64,000 bases of DNA from Candidimonas nitroreducens. GTDB lineage: Bacteria > Pseudomonadota > Gammaproteobacteria > Burkholderiales > Burkholderiaceae_B. Position numbers and translations under genes: made by a program. Below the pieces are notes generated by a model. That model made no database searches. It saw only the letters and a program-made list of their open reading frames with translations, and was not told where the DNA came from. Of this stretch, positions 1 to 9,434 are shown piece by piece. Within the stretch, counting starts at the first letter, position 1. Each line of letters opens with the position of its first letter. Location: positions 310,001 to 374,000 of the forward strand of contig NZ_NJIH01000002.1 of assembly GCF_002209565.1 (NCBI RefSeq), written 5' to 3'.

Positions 1-325
1 GCTGGATCTTCAGGCGTGCCTGGCGCTGCTGGCGGCGGCTCATGGCGGCCGCCTCGACGCCGTTGACGCGCCGGCTGCCCTCGCTGGGCGCCAGCAGGCC
101 CGCGGCGATGCGGCCCAGCGTGGATTTGCCGCAGCCGGACTCGCCCACCAGGCCCACGACCTCGCCGCGCCCGACCACCAGGTCGACACCGTCCACCGCG
201 TGCGTGACCGCCGGCTCGCGCTGCAGGCGCAGGCCTTGCAGAATGCCGTCGAACAACCCGGGCGCTCTTTCGCCGAAACGATGGCTGATGCCCTTGAGCT
301 CTACCAAGGGCGCGGTCGGATTCAT
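1..325 (-). CDS. Dpp/Opp-type ABC transporter ATPase, second (DppF-like), partial
   Basis: N-terminal 108 residues of a peptide-importer ATPase; the gene continues past the left edge. A Walker A motif (GESGCGKST) lies near residue 62. It is the second of the two ATPases typical of Dpp/Opp importers, which energise the DppB/DppC-like permeases encoded upstream. The start ATG at 325 overlaps the stop of the preceding ATPase gene (ATGA), which indicates translational coupling. No substrate-binding protein gene is visible in the window; it may lie beyond the edge. The substrate (peptide, nickel, glutathione) cannot be told from this part. Confidence 0.88.
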   Translation of the reverse strand, partial: MNPTAPLVELKGISHRFGERAPGLFDGILQGLRLQREPAVTHAVDGVDLVVGRGEVVGLVGESGCGKSTLGRIAAGLLAPSEGSRRVNGVEAAAMSRRQQRQARLKIQ

Positions 326-1308
326 GCCGGCACCTCCTGCCCGATCGGGTGAAAGCACCGCACCGCGTGCCCGTTTCCATGAGGATCCAGGGCGGGCCGC
401 TGTTGCTCGCACTGCACCGTGCGGCGCGTACAGCGTTCGAAGAAAGCGCAGCCCGCGGGCAGGGCCAGCAGGTTGGGCGCCATGCCGGGTATCTGGTTCA
501 GGCGCCTGCCATGCCGGTTGCTGCTGGGCAGACTGTTGAGCAGGCCCAGCGTGTAGGGGTGCAGCGGCCGATCGAGCACGTCGTCGACACCGCCCTGCTC
601 GACGATGCGGCCGGCGTACATGACCGCAATCTCGTCGGCCAGGCCCGCCACCACCGAAAGATCGTGCGTGATCCATATCAGGGAGGTACCGTACTGGCGC
701 GTCAGGTTCTGCACCTCGGACAGTATCTGTCCCTGGATGGTGACGTCCAGCGCGGTGGTGGGCTCGTCGGCGATGATCAGTTCGGGCCGATGCAGCAGCG
801 CAATGGCGATGGCCACGCGCTGGCGCATGCCGCCGGACAACTGGTGCGGGTACGCCATCAGCCTCTCTTCGGGGCTGGAAATACCCATCGCGCCCAGCGT
901 GTCGCGCGCCAGCTCGCGCGCCCGCGCCCTACTGGTGTTGCTGTGCGCCAGCACCGTTTCGATCATTTGCACGTCCACGCGCAGCACCGGGTTCAGCGTC
1001 ATCATCGGATCCTGGAAGATCATGGCGATGCGATTGCCGCGCAGATGCTGCATTTCTTTTTCCCGCAGCCGCAGCAGATCGCGCCCCTTGAACAGGATCT
1101 CGCCGGCGACGATGCGGCCCGGGGGATCGATCAGGCGCATGATGGAAAAGCCGGTCACCGATTTGCCCGAGCCCGATTCGCCCACCAGGCCCAGGATCTT
1201 GCCGCGCTCCAGGCCGAAGGACACCTCGTCGACGGCCGCCACCGCGCCCGCCCTGGTGGAGAAATGGGTGCGCAGGCCGCGCACTTCCAGAAGCTTGTCC
1301 GCGCTCAT
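322..1308 (-). CDS. Dpp/Opp-type ABC transporter ATPase, first (DppD-like)
   Basis: 328-residue cytoplasmic ATPase that hydrolyses ATP to drive uptake through the DppB/C-like permease. It shows Walker A (GESGSGKS, near residue 42), the ABC signature (LSGGMRQR, near 160), Walker B ([12 protein letters not shown]) and the C-terminal oligopeptide-family extension with its cysteine cluster (CAFFERC). The start was placed at [12 protein letters not shown] because that ATG overlaps the stop of the permease gene upstream (ATGA); the frame is open further upstream but there it antisense-shadows the permease. It overlaps the next ATPase gene in the same way. Confidence 0.92.
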   Translation of the reverse strand: MSADKLLEVRGLRTHFSTRAGAVAAVDEVSFGLERGKILGLVGESGSGKSVTGFSIMRLIDPPGRIVAGEILFKGRDLLRLREKEMQHLRGNRIAMIFQDPMMTLNPVLRVDVQMIETVLAHSNTSRARARELARDTLGAMGISSPEERLMAYPHQLSGGMRQRVAIAIALLHRPELIIADEPTTALDVTIQGQILSEVQNLTRQYGTSLIWITHDLSVVAGLADEIAVMYAGRIVEQGGVDDVLDRPLHPYTLGLLNSLPSSNRHGRRLNQIPGMAPNLLALPAGCAFFERCTRRTVQCEQQRPALDPHGNGHAVRCFHPIGQEVPA

Positions 1309-2219
1309 TTCTGCAGCCTCGGGTTGAAGATGTCCCGCAGGCGATCCCCCACCAGGTTCAGGCTGACGATGGTGACCAGCAGCGCTATGCCCGGATAGAA
1401 GCTGATCCAGTACTGGCCCGACAGCATGTATTGGTAGCCATTGGAAATCAGCAGGCCGAGCGAGGGCTCGGTGACCGGCACGCCTAGGCCCAGGAAGCTC
1501 AGGGTGGCCTCCAGCGTGATGGCGCGCGCCACCTGCAGGGTGCCTATGACGATCAGCGGCGGTAGGCAGTTCGGCAGCATGTGCTTGAGCACGATGCGCC
1601 ACTGCGGTATGCCCAGGCAGCGCGCGGCTTCCACGTATTCCTTCTGGCGCTCGACCAGCGCCTGGCCGCGCGCCGTGCGCGCGTAATAGGCCCATTCCAG
1701 CACCACCAGGGTAAGAATCACATTGCCTACGCTCTTGCCCAGATAAGCCAGGATCATCATGGCCACCAGGATGGAAGGCAGCGACAACAGCAGGTCGACC
1801 AGGCGCATGAGCGCGGCATCGGTCTTGCCGCCGAAGTACGCTGCCACCAGACCGAGCACGGTGCCGATGATGCCGGCCGCCAGCGCCGAGCCCACCCCCA
1901 CCGTCAGGCTGATGCGCAAGCCGTACAGAATCGCCGACAACAGGTCGCGCCCCTGCCCGTCGGTACCCAGCCAGTAGGAAAAAGTGCCGGTGCTGCTTTC
2001 GGTGCCCGGCGCAAGACGCGCGTCCAGGATGCTGATCTGCGTAAGGTCGTAGGGATTCTGCGGCGTGATCCACGGCGCGAGAATCGCGGCGGCGATCAGG
2101 GCCAGGCCCACCACCAGGCCCAGCACGGCGCTTTTGGAGGCGAATAAATCGCCCAGGAACTGGCGCCAGGAAGATTCCAGCTCCATGGGAACGGCGGCCT
2201 TTGCGATGACTGCGCTCAT
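1305..2219 (-). CDS. Dpp/Opp-type ABC transporter permease (DppC-like)
   Basis: 304-residue inner-membrane permease of the binding-protein-dependent transport family. A first membrane segment follows the cytoplasmic N-terminus (residues about 27-47). The cytoplasmic EAA loop (EAARCLGIPQWRIVLKHMLPN), which contacts the ATPases, lies in the second half, and membrane helices follow it. The ATG start overlaps the stop of the DppB-like gene and its own stop overlaps the start of the DppD-like gene, so B, C, D and F form one tightly coupled operon. The substrate is unknown. Confidence 0.92.
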   Translation of the reverse strand: MSAVIAKAAVPMELESSWRQFLGDLFASKSAVLGLVVGLALIAAAILAPWITPQNPYDLTQISILDARLAPGTESSTGTFSYWLGTDGQGRDLLSAILYGLRISLTVGVGSALAAGIIGTVLGLVAAYFGGKTDAALMRLVDLLLSLPSILVAMMILAYLGKSVGNVILTLVVLEWAYYARTARGQALVERQKEYVEAARCLGIPQWRIVLKHMLPNCLPPLIVIGTLQVARAITLEATLSFLGLGVPVTEPSLGLLISNGYQYMLSGQYWISFYPGIALLVTIVSLNLVGDRLRDIFNPRLQK

Positions 2220-3190
2220 GCCGTCTTCTCCAGGCGCACGCGCGGATCCAGCAGGCGGTACAAAATGTCGACCACCAGGTTGACGGTGACGAACAGGCAC
2301 ACGATCACGATCAGGTAGCCGACGATGACCGGCCTGTCCAGGGAATTGATGCTGTCCAGGATCAGCTTGCCCGCGCCCGGCCAGGAAAAGATGCTTTCGG
2401 TCACCACGGCGAAGGCGATGGTCGAACCGAATTCCAGCCCCAGCACGGTCACCAGCGGAATCAGAATATTGCGCAGCACGTGCACGCCGATGATGCGCAA
2501 GGGCGACAGCCCTTTGGCGCGCGCGAATTTGATGTAGTCCAGCGGCAGGGTTTCACGCACCCCCGCGCTGGTCAGGCGGATCACCAGCGAAATCTTGAAC
2601 AGCGACAGGTTCAGGGCCGGCAGCAGCAGGTGCTTCAGGCCGTCCCAGGTCAGGAACGACCACTGCGCCCCGAACAGCTGCACGGTCTGGCCGCGCCCGC
2701 TGGCGGGCAGCCAGCCCAGGCTCACGCTGAACGCCATGATCAGCATCAGGCCCACCCAGAACGTCGGCAGCGAGAAGCCGAGTATGCTGCCCGCCATCAC
2801 CGTCTTGGACAGCGGATGATCGGGCTTCAGGCCCGCCAGCAGGCCGACCGGCAGGCCCAGCACCACGGCGATGACCATGGCCGCCACCGCCAGCTCCAGG
2901 GTCGCCGGCAGGCGCTGCATGATCAATTGGATGGCCGGCTGGTTGTAGACGAAGCTGTTGCCCAGGTCGCCGTGCAGCGCGCCCGCCAGGAACGATAGGT
3001 ACTGGCGCCACAGTGGCAGGTCGAGCCCGAGCTGCGCGATGATGCGTGCCCGGTCGACCTGGTCGACGTCCTGGCCTATCAGGATGTCGACGGGGTTGCC
3101 GATGGCGTGCAGCCCTACGAATACGATCAGCGTCATCAGCAGAATGACGAAAACCGCCTGCACCAGGCGCTTGGCCAGCCAGAGCATCAT
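2216..3190 (-). CDS. Dpp/Opp-type ABC transporter permease (DppB-like)
   Basis: 324-residue inner-membrane permease, partner of the DppC-like subunit. The N-terminal helix (MMLWLAKRLVQAVFVILLM) and the family segment around QDVDQVDRARIIAQLGLDLPLWRQY are typical of DppB/OppB. The EAA-like loop (YIKFARAKGLSPLRIIGVHVLRN) lies near residue 225. It is the first transporter gene after the LysR regulator, 85 bp downstream, and probably shares its transcript. Two consecutive Met codons make the exact start uncertain by one residue. Confidence 0.92.
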   Translation of the reverse strand: MMLWLAKRLVQAVFVILLMTLIVFVGLHAIGNPVDILIGQDVDQVDRARIIAQLGLDLPLWRQYLSFLAGALHGDLGNSFVYNQPAIQLIMQRLPATLELAVAAMVIAVVLGLPVGLLAGLKPDHPLSKTVMAGSILGFSLPTFWVGLMLIMAFSVSLGWLPASGRGQTVQLFGAQWSFLTWDGLKHLLLPALNLSLFKISLVIRLTSAGVRETLPLDYIKFARAKGLSPLRIIGVHVLRNILIPLVTVLGLEFGSTIAFAVVTESIFSWPGAGKLILDSINSLDRPVIVGYLIVIVCLFVTVNLVVDILYRLLDPRVRLEKTA

Positions 3191-3275
3191 CGCGCGGCCT
3201 CCGTCCGAACCGGGCCCGCGGCCTGCGCGCCCCCGGCCACGACACAGTTCATGGGTATCGGTCGCCGCATGGTTT

Positions 3276-4253
3276 TCATGCCTCGGCCACGCTGTAGAGC
3301 GAGCCCATGATCGCCGCCAGGTTCTGCGGATCGTGTTCGACCAGCTTGGGCAGGCGCAGGCGGGCCTGGTCTTTGAGGCAGCCGATCAGGCGCGCCACGT
3401 GCTCGCCGCCCAAGGCGCCTTTGGCGGTGATGACGCCGAACAAATAAGGAATGTGCACGTCGATCGGCCGTATGACGATGTCGTCCATCGAGCCGCCGAG
3501 CGCGCTGACGGGTTCGACGATGGAAATACCCATGCCGTTGCGCACCATCGCCAGCGCATTCAGCGTGGAATTCGTCTCGATGCTGAACGAGGGATGGATT
3601 TCATTCTGCGCCATGGCCTGATCCAGGCGGTGCTTCAGCCTGTAGGGGTTGGCCATGGTGATGATGGGCGAATCGCCTAGCGCGGACAGCGCAACGGTCT
3701 CGTGCCGCGCCAGACGGTGCCCCTTGGGCAGGGCCAGCACACAGGACACCTCGGCCACCCAATGGATATGCGTGCCCTGGCTCTGGATGGGCAGGCTGGC
3801 AATGCCCAGGTCTACGCTTTCGCCGGCGACGCTCTTGACGACTTGTTCCGGCAGCAGGCTTTGCACCCCGAAGCGCCGCGGCAGGTCGGGCCCGGCCTGC
3901 TCGCGCAGTTGCTTCAATGCATGCGGCAACAGGCCGGCAGCCAGCGCCGCGGTGGCGGCGACACGCAGCGGCCGGTGCTCGCCGCGGGCGATTTCTTCCG
4001 AGCGGATGCGGATCTGCTGCAGGCCGCCCAGGGTGCGCCGCACTTCTTCGTAGAACAGCAGGCCTTTTTCCGAGGGCGTGACACAGGGCCGGCTACGGGT
4101 GAACAGCACGTAGCCGATCTCGGTTTCGAGATCCTGGATCAGGCGACTGATGGCGGACTGCGAACGCCCCAGCAGCTGGCCCGCAGCCGTCAGGCTGCCG
4201 GCGGACATCACGGCGGCGAAGGCTTCCAATTGTCGTAGATCCATAGCATCCAT
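3276..4253 (-). CDS. LysR-family transcriptional regulator
   Basis: 325-residue LysR regulator. The N-terminal winged helix-turn-helix (LRQLEAFAAVMSAGSLTAAG through SAISRLIQDLE) is followed by a periplasmic-binding-like effector domain from about residue 95. It lies upstream of the peptide-type transporter and on the same strand, so it may control that operon together with its own gene. A second in-frame ATG at 4244 (MDLRQLEAF) gives the more usual LysR N-terminus and sits better relative to the TATAAT-like box at 4267-4272. The inducer is unknown. Confidence 0.9.
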   Translation of the reverse strand: MDAMDLRQLEAFAAVMSAGSLTAAGQLLGRSQSAISRLIQDLETEIGYVLFTRSRPCVTPSEKGLLFYEEVRRTLGGLQQIRIRSEEIARGEHRPLRVAATAALAAGLLPHALKQLREQAGPDLPRRFGVQSLLPEQVVKSVAGESVDLGIASLPIQSQGTHIHWVAEVSCVLALPKGHRLARHETVALSALGDSPIITMANPYRLKHRLDQAMAQNEIHPSFSIETNSTLNALAMVRNGMGISIVEPVSALGGSMDDIVIRPIDVHIPYLFGVITAKGALGGEHVARLIGCLKDQARLRLPKLVEHDPQNLAAIMGSLYSVAEA

Positions 4254-4599
4254 GCATTTTCTGCAAATTATACTTTCAACTATTTGGTTCTACGATATAT
4301 AAGCTTATTCCTCAAGCCTCTATTCGCCGAAATTAGCGGCAATTAAGGGTTTATCCGGACAAGATTAGCCGCGGGCAAGCAACACGGCCGGCCGCCGGCA
4401 ACGCGCCTCGACGCTGCTGCCCGCCGCATGCTGTTTCTTGAAGATTGAAAAATATCGCGCCCCGCCCCTTGCGGGCGAAACCGCTGGCTATCCAAGGCAA
4501 GGGCACAGGCACGGCGGCGCCGCAGCCCTATAGCTGCCCTACCCTCGGCATTCCATCGCGGCACAGCCCGGCCGGACGCGCACCGGGCCGGCCCAGACC
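4254..4599 (-). promoter_or_regulatory. Intergenic region with probable promoter of the LysR-dpp-like operon
   Basis: 346 bp without a convincing gene. The left third is AT-rich and, read on the minus strand, has a perfect TATAAT at 4272-4267, close to the regulator's start; I could not assign a good -35. A 73-codon open frame at 4343-4564 (minus) has no recognisable features and looks like chance. I saw nothing else. Confidence 0.4.
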
Positions 4600-5244
4600 C
4601 TATTGCGGCGCCGAGGCAATGCGCCGCAGCGCCTGCTCGAACACCTCTGGCGGCTGGCCGCCCTGGATCAGGTGCTTGTCGTTGACGATGATGGAAGGCA
4701 CGGAATCGATGCCGGCATCACGGTAGTAGCCCTCGCGCTCGCGCACCTCTTGGGCGTAGGCGTCGGAGGCGAGGATCTCGCGGGCCTGCGCCGCATCCAG
4801 CCCTACCTGGGCCGCCAGGTCGGCCAGCACATCGATGTCGCCCGGGCTGCGGCCCTCGGTGAAATAGGCGCGGAACAAGGCATGCTTGAGTTCACGCTGG
4901 CGCCCCTGCAGGCCGGCCCAGTGCAACAGGCGGTGCGCGTCGAACGTGTTGTAGACGCGCGTGCGCGGCGCGAATTCGAACCCTACCTGGGCGCCGCGCT
5001 GGCGGATGTTCTCGGCGCTGCGCGCGACCTCTTGCGGCGTCCTGCCGTATTTCTGGCCGAGATACTCGACGAAGTCGCGCCCCTCGGCCGGCATCTGCGG
5101 GTTCAGCTCGAAGGGCTGGAAATGCAGATCGACGCCGACCTCGCCGTCCAGCTGCGCCAGCGCCTGTTCCAGCGAGCTGAGCCCGATGGCGCACCACGGG
5201 CACGATACGTCGGAAACGAAATCTATCTTGAGCTTGCCTGCCAT
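4600..5244 (-). CDS. DsbA-family oxidoreductase (FrnE-like)
   Basis: 214-residue thioredoxin-fold protein of the FrnE/2-hydroxychromene-2-carboxylate isomerase group. A CPWC redox motif lies at residues 15-18 (SDVSCPWCAIGLSSLEQAL) and a conserved C-terminal segment around GIDSVPSIIVNDKHLIQGGQPPEVFEQAL. No signal peptide is visible, so it is probably a cytoplasmic disulfide oxidoreductase or isomerase. The start was set at MAGKLKIDF; the frame is open to 5313, but the extra 23 residues do not resemble the family. It is downstream of the MscS-type gene on the same strand, with a 130-bp gap. Confidence 0.85.
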   Translation of the reverse strand: MAGKLKIDFVSDVSCPWCAIGLSSLEQALAQLDGEVGVDLHFQPFELNPQMPAEGRDFVEYLGQKYGRTPQEVARSAENIRQRGAQVGFEFAPRTRVYNTFDAHRLLHWAGLQGRQRELKHALFRAYFTEGRSPGDIDVLADLAAQVGLDAAQAREILASDAYAQEVREREGYYRDAGIDSVPSIIVNDKHLIQGGQPPEVFEQALRRIASAPQ

Positions 5245-5374
5245 ATCAATATCTCGCAATTTGAACGTGCCCGACGCGAGGCTAGGCCCGGCGTCCGCGG
5301 CATCTACATACATCTACCATCCATCCGACCCAGTTTAATCCCTTGCGGCGAGGCCCGCGCGATCGCCGTCCCGG

Positions 5375-7882
5375 TCACTCCGCAACCGAAGCCGATCCCG
5401 GCGCGGCGGCGCTGGTAGGAGGCAGCACCGGGCCTGCGGGCTTGGCCTCGGCCAGCAGCATGGTAGAGGGCGTCGACAGGGGCAGGCCGGCCTCGCGCAG
5501 GCGCCGCAGCACGTCGAACAGCAAATCGCTGCGCACCCCCGAGGCGGCGCGCGGCGACACTACATAGCCGATCAGGTTGAAGACCAGGCCGCCGGCGTCC
5601 AGGCCTTCGAGCAGCACGCTCGGCGCCGGTTCGTCGAGCACCCCGTTGTGTTCGCGCAGCGCGTCGAGCATCAGGCCGCGCGCCCGGTCGGCATCGGTCG
5701 ACAGCGGCATGGGCAGCTTGATGAGCACCCGTCCCAGGGGATTGGCGTGGGTCACATTGCGCACGATCTTGGTGATGAACTCGGAATTGGGCACCACGAC
5801 CGTCGAGCGGTCGCTCATCTGGATTTCGGTGGCCCGCACGTTGATGCGGCGTATGTCGCCCTCTACGCCGCCCAGAGTGACCCAGTCACCCACCTTCACC
5901 GGGCGTTCGGCCAGCAATATCAGGCCCGACACGAAGTTCTGCACCACCGCCTGCAGGCCGAAGCCTATGCCTACCGACAGTGCGCTGGCGATCCAAGCCA
6001 CGCGCTCCAGGCCTATGCCCGCGGCCGACAGCGCCAAAGCCACGATCAGCACGTAGCCGGCATAGCCGAACAGGGTCGCGGCCGAATACTGCATGCCCCG
6101 ATCGAGGCTGGTGGCGGGCAGATAGCGCGCCAGCAGCCAGCGCTGCAGCACCCGGATGCAGGCGAACCCCAGGATCAGAACCAGCGCCGCCAGGAATACC
6201 GAGGTCGGCCGGATCTGCGCCTCGCCTATGGAAATGCCGGTGTACAACTGGTTGAAGCGGCTGATCCACTCCGAGGGCCCTTCGCCGAACGGGATCAAGA
6301 GCAGCATCAAGGTGATCAACACGATGGCCAGGCGCACCAGCCCGGCTGCCAGCACCAGGGCCTGGCAGCGGGCGCGCAGCATGGGGCCGGGATCGGGCCC
6401 GTCGGGCGCGCCGCGCTTGACGGCCGCCAGCAGGCTGGCACAGCCATCCTCCACCAGCACCGACAGCAGATACGCCACGCCGAGCACCGTCACGACCCAC
6501 ACCACCTGCCTGGCCAGGAAGCCGCCGAAGGCCACGTAGCCGGCCACCAGGCACACCGCACTGATCGCCAGGGCCGTCCAGGCGGCGGCCATGAGCGCCG
6601 AAGCCCATATGGGCAGCGCCGGCGCCGGCCCCTTGTCGCTGGTGTCGGCCGTGGCCTGCCGCAGGCGCCGCGCGCGCAGCAGGCCGGCCGCCAATATCGC
6701 CGTGGTCAGCAAGCCGGTGAGGCAATCCAGGAAAACCGTGGTACTGAGACTGGCATTGACCTGCGCGGCCAGGTGCTGCGCCGCCCAGCCCAGCACGATC
6801 ACCACCGACAACAGCAAGGGAAACCTGCGCAGGCCTTGCGCCACGCCGTCCGACAGATGAGGCAGGCGCCAGGAAGGCCGATCGGCAGCCAGCAGGGCCC
6901 GGCCCAGGCCGGCCACCAGGCCGCCGAAACACAGCAGGCCGACCAGCCAGCTCAGCAAGGCGTCCAGGCCATCGGGCAAGGCGGCAGACCAATCGATGCC
7001 GGTGTGCAAGGCCGTGGCGATCAGGCCCGGAACGGCAACCGCCATCACGACCCGCACCACCGCATACAAAGAGCGGCGCAAGCGGCCCGATGGCACGTGC
7101 GTGGTCGAGAAACGCATCAGCGCGCGCCCCGCCAGCACGCGCAGCACCAGCAACAGCGCAACCCCCAGCAGCACCAGCACCCACACCCGAGCCGGCGCGG
7201 CGCGCACATAGCCGGCCAGTTCGTTGCCCAGGGGCACGAAGCGCCGATGGGCATCGCGGGGCCACTCCTGGGCCAGTTCGGCCCAGAACGGCACGCCGAA
7301 GACGGAATCGGTGCGCGCCCCCAGGCGGGCCTGGAACTGCGAACGCCGCAGTGTCTGGATCTGCTCCACGGCCTGGTCGCCTTCGACCGTGATCAGGCGC
7401 GCCAGCTTGAGCTGGGAGTCGAGCGTGCTGCTGCTCTTGCCGAGCTGCGCGCGCTGGGCCGCGACATCGGGCGCCTCTTGGGTGCCGGCCGGCACGGAGC
7501 CCAGCTCGGCCTGCCTGGCCTTGACACTGGTGAGCTGCGGCTCGATCTGGGTGGCGGCCTGCTTGGCCTGGGCCTGGGCGTCCTGCACCGTGGCCCGCAA
7601 TTGCACCAATTGCGCGTCGTCCAGCGGCTGCTTCAGGCTGTTCTGCACCGAGTCCATGCGCGCACGAGCCTCGTCGAGCGTGCGGGCGAAGTCTGCCGGC
7701 GTGGGGGTGCCCTTGGCGGCGCCGGCATTGGCATTGGCATCCGAAACCTGGCCTACGGCCCCGGCCAGTGGCGCCAATGCCAGCACGCAGGCCAACAGGG
7801 CCACGCAAAGCCAGGCCCACAAGGCCGCCAGGCCGGCGCGCGCGCCACCGGGTGCGCGCGTAAGCGTCGCTTTCATGTTCAT
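5375..7882 (-). CDS. Large MscS-family mechanosensitive channel (DUF3772 type)
   Basis: 835-residue inner-membrane channel. It has an N-terminal signal or anchor (WLCVALLACVLALAPLAGAV), a periplasmic coiled-coil-rich segment with Ala/Gln-rich helices (residues about 55-185, DUF3772-like), about ten membrane helices, and then the MscS pore and beta domain (ERVAWIASALSVGIGFGLQ, then LAERPVKVGDWVTLGGVEGDI). Such channels release solutes on hypo-osmotic shock. Length and architecture are of the MscK/YbdG type rather than small MscS. The start is uncertain: ATG codons at 7882 and 7876 are both possible, and an in-frame TTG at 7888 also exists. No clear ribosome-binding site was seen. Confidence 0.88.
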   Translation of the reverse strand: MNMKATLTRAPGGARAGLAALWAWLCVALLACVLALAPLAGAVGQVSDANANAGAAKGTPTPADFARTLDEARARMDSVQNSLKQPLDDAQLVQLRATVQDAQAQAKQAATQIEPQLTSVKARQAELGSVPAGTQEAPDVAAQRAQLGKSSSTLDSQLKLARLITVEGDQAVEQIQTLRRSQFQARLGARTDSVFGVPFWAELAQEWPRDAHRRFVPLGNELAGYVRAAPARVWVLVLLGVALLLVLRVLAGRALMRFSTTHVPSGRLRRSLYAVVRVVMAVAVPGLIATALHTGIDWSAALPDGLDALLSWLVGLLCFGGLVAGLGRALLAADRPSWRLPHLSDGVAQGLRRFPLLLSVVIVLGWAAQHLAAQVNASLSTTVFLDCLTGLLTTAILAAGLLRARRLRQATADTSDKGPAPALPIWASALMAAAWTALAISAVCLVAGYVAFGGFLARQVVWVVTVLGVAYLLSVLVEDGCASLLAAVKRGAPDGPDPGPMLRARCQALVLAAGLVRLAIVLITLMLLLIPFGEGPSEWISRFNQLYTGISIGEAQIRPTSVFLAALVLILGFACIRVLQRWLLARYLPATSLDRGMQYSAATLFGYAGYVLIVALALSAAGIGLERVAWIASALSVGIGFGLQAVVQNFVSGLILLAERPVKVGDWVTLGGVEGDIRRINVRATEIQMSDRSTVVVPNSEFITKIVRNVTHANPLGRVLIKLPMPLSTDADRARGLMLDALREHNGVLDEPAPSVLLEGLDAGGLVFNLIGYVVSPRAASGVRSDLLFDVLRRLREAGLPLSTPSTMLLAEAKPAGPVLPPTSAAAPGSASVAE

Positions 7883-8058
7883 GCTCAAGCGTTGAGGTTG
7901 CCTATTTTATGACGCGCCAGGCGGCCGTGCCGCGTCGCTTACCGATGGATACGGCGCCACGCCTGCAGCGCCTGTTTGGTCTATCTCGCCTACTGCGCCC
8001 GGGCAAGCCCGGGCACACGCCCCGGAAAAGTGCATGAGCCGGTTTGGTGCAATGAAAA

Positions 8059-8075
8059 CGCACCAATAACGTGCA
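8059..8075. promoter_or_regulatory. Candidate NtrC binding site upstream of the ammonium transporter gene
   Basis: CGCACCAATAACGTGCA matches the dyad TGCACCA-N3-TGGTGCA at 11 of 14 defined positions. The overlapping TTGGTGC (8044-8050) and GCACCAA (8060-8066) give further half-sites. It lies about 135 bp upstream of the amt start, a normal distance for a sigma-54 enhancer. I did not find a convincing -24/-12 promoter between this site and the gene. The rest of 7883-8209 holds a good ribosome-binding site (AGGAG before 8210) and no gene. Confidence 0.5.
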
Positions 8076-8209
8076 AACAAACCTTCATCTTCGGTGAACA
8101 ATGAATCAACTGCGTTCAACCATTCGTCAATTTAGCGCTCGTAAAATTCAAGGCCGGACTGCGGCACGAGCGCGCCGCGCATTTATCACAACAAAAAGGA
8201 GCGTGCCGC

Positions 8210-9412
8210 ATGGAGCGCCACATAGACAGCGCCGATGCCCTGTTCATTTTGCTCGGGGCCATCATGATCCTGGCCATGCATGCCGGCTTCGCATTCCTGG
8301 AACTGGGCACGGTGCGCAAGAAAAACCAGGTCAACGCCCTGGTCAAGATTCTCGCCGACTTCGCCATTTCCACCATCGCCTATTTCTTCGTCGGCTATTA
8401 CGTCGCCTATGGCGTGACCTTCTACGCCGATGCGCCGGTGCTGGAAGCACATAGCGGCTTTGCGCTGGTGCGCTTCTTTTTCCTGCTGACGTTTGCCGCC
8501 GCCATCCCGGCGATTATCTCGGGCGGCATGGCCGAGCGCGCCAAGTTCTATCCGCAGCTATGCGCAACCGCGCTGCTGGTCGGCCTGGTGTACCCGTTCT
8601 TCGAGGGCATCGCCTGGAACGGCCACCTGGGCATCCAGGCTTGGCTGCAATCGGCCTTTTCGGCGCCCTTCCACGACTTCGCCGGCTCGGTGGTGGTGCA
8701 CGCCATGGGCGGCTGGATCGCCCTGCCGGCGGTGCTGCTGCTGGGTGCGCGGCGCGGACGCTACTCCAAGAGCGGCGCCATCGCCGCCCACCCACCCTCG
8801 AACATTCCGTTCCTGGCGCTAGGCGCCTGGATTCTGACGGTGGGCTGGTTCGGCTTCAACGTAATGAGCGCGCAGACGCTGGATCGGATGAACGGGCTGG
8901 TGGCCATGAACTCGCTGATGGCCATGGCCGGCGGCACGCTGGCGGCGCTGGCCAGCGGCCGCAACGACCCGGGCTTCATCCACAACGGCCCGCTGGCGGG
9001 GCTGGTGGCCGTATGCGCGGGCTCGGACGTCATGCATCCCCTGGGCGCCCTGGCCACCGGCGCCGTGGCGGGTGCCGTTTTCGTCTGGATGTTCACCCTG
9101 ACCCAGAACAAATGGAAGATCGACGACGTGCTGGGCGTATGGCCGCTGCACGGCCTGTGCGGCACCTGGGGCGGCCTGGCCGCCGGCATCTTCGGCCAGC
9201 GCGCCCTGGGCGGCCTGGGCGGCGTGTCATTCATGTCGCAGCTGGCGGGCACCCTGCTGGGCATCTGCACCGCGCTGATCGGCGGCCTGGTGGTCTACGG
9301 CAGCCTGAAGCGCTTCGTGGGCATCCGCCTGGAGCCCGAACAGGAATTCGAGGGCGCCGACCTGTCGATCCACAAGATATCGTCCACGTCGGACAGGGAA
9401 ACCAGCTGGTAG
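8210..9412 (+). CDS. amtB: Ammonium transporter (Amt/Mep/Rh family)
   Basis: 400-residue inner-membrane ammonium channel with about eleven helices. The signature near the start (HAGFAFLELGTVRKKNQVN), the Asp/His of helix V (HDFAGSVVVHAMGG) and the second pore His (LGVWPLHGLCGTWGG) are present, so the twin-His pore is intact. The C-terminal tail after residue 375 is short and may bind a PII protein, but no glnK lies next to it as is common elsewhere. A ribosome-binding site (AAGGAG) lies 9 bp upstream. Nitrogen control is suggested by the candidate NtrC site at 8059-8075. Confidence 0.95.
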   Translation: MERHIDSADALFILLGAIMILAMHAGFAFLELGTVRKKNQVNALVKILADFAISTIAYFFVGYYVAYGVTFYADAPVLEAHSGFALVRFFFLLTFAAAIPAIISGGMAERAKFYPQLCATALLVGLVYPFFEGIAWNGHLGIQAWLQSAFSAPFHDFAGSVVVHAMGGWIALPAVLLLGARRGRYSKSGAIAAHPPSNIPFLALGAWILTVGWFGFNVMSAQTLDRMNGLVAMNSLMAMAGGTLAALASGRNDPGFIHNGPLAGLVAVCAGSDVMHPLGALATGAVAGAVFVWMFTLTQNKWKIDDVLGVWPLHGLCGTWGGLAAGIFGQRALGGLGGVSFMSQLAGTLLGICTALIGGLVVYGSLKRFVGIRLEPEQEFEGADLSIHKISSTSDRETSW

Positions 9413-9414
9413 GG

Positions 9415-9434
9415 GCCCGCGTCACGGCGCGGGC
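9415..9434. terminator. Stem-loop between convergent genes
   Basis: GCCCGCG (9415-9421) and CGCGGGC (9428-9434) form a perfect 7-bp stem with a 6-nt loop in the 22-bp gap between amtB and the convergent TDT transporter gene. There is no T-tract on either side, so it is a probable but weak bidirectional terminator. Confidence 0.5.

Noticed and set aside
4343-4564. Small open frame of 73 codons between the LysR and FrnE-like genes
   Set aside because: It has no ribosome-binding site, no similarity to a known family and Arg/Ala-rich composition typical of chance frames.
7907-8119. Small open frame of 70 codons upstream of amtB on the minus strand
   Set aside because: It overlaps the candidate NtrC site, has no Shine-Dalgarno and shows no recognisable sequence features.
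8076-8209. Sigma-54 promoter for amtB
   Set aside because: GG and GC pairs 10 bp apart occur (for example near 8153-8166), but the flanking bases fit the -24/-12 consensus poorly, so no call was made.
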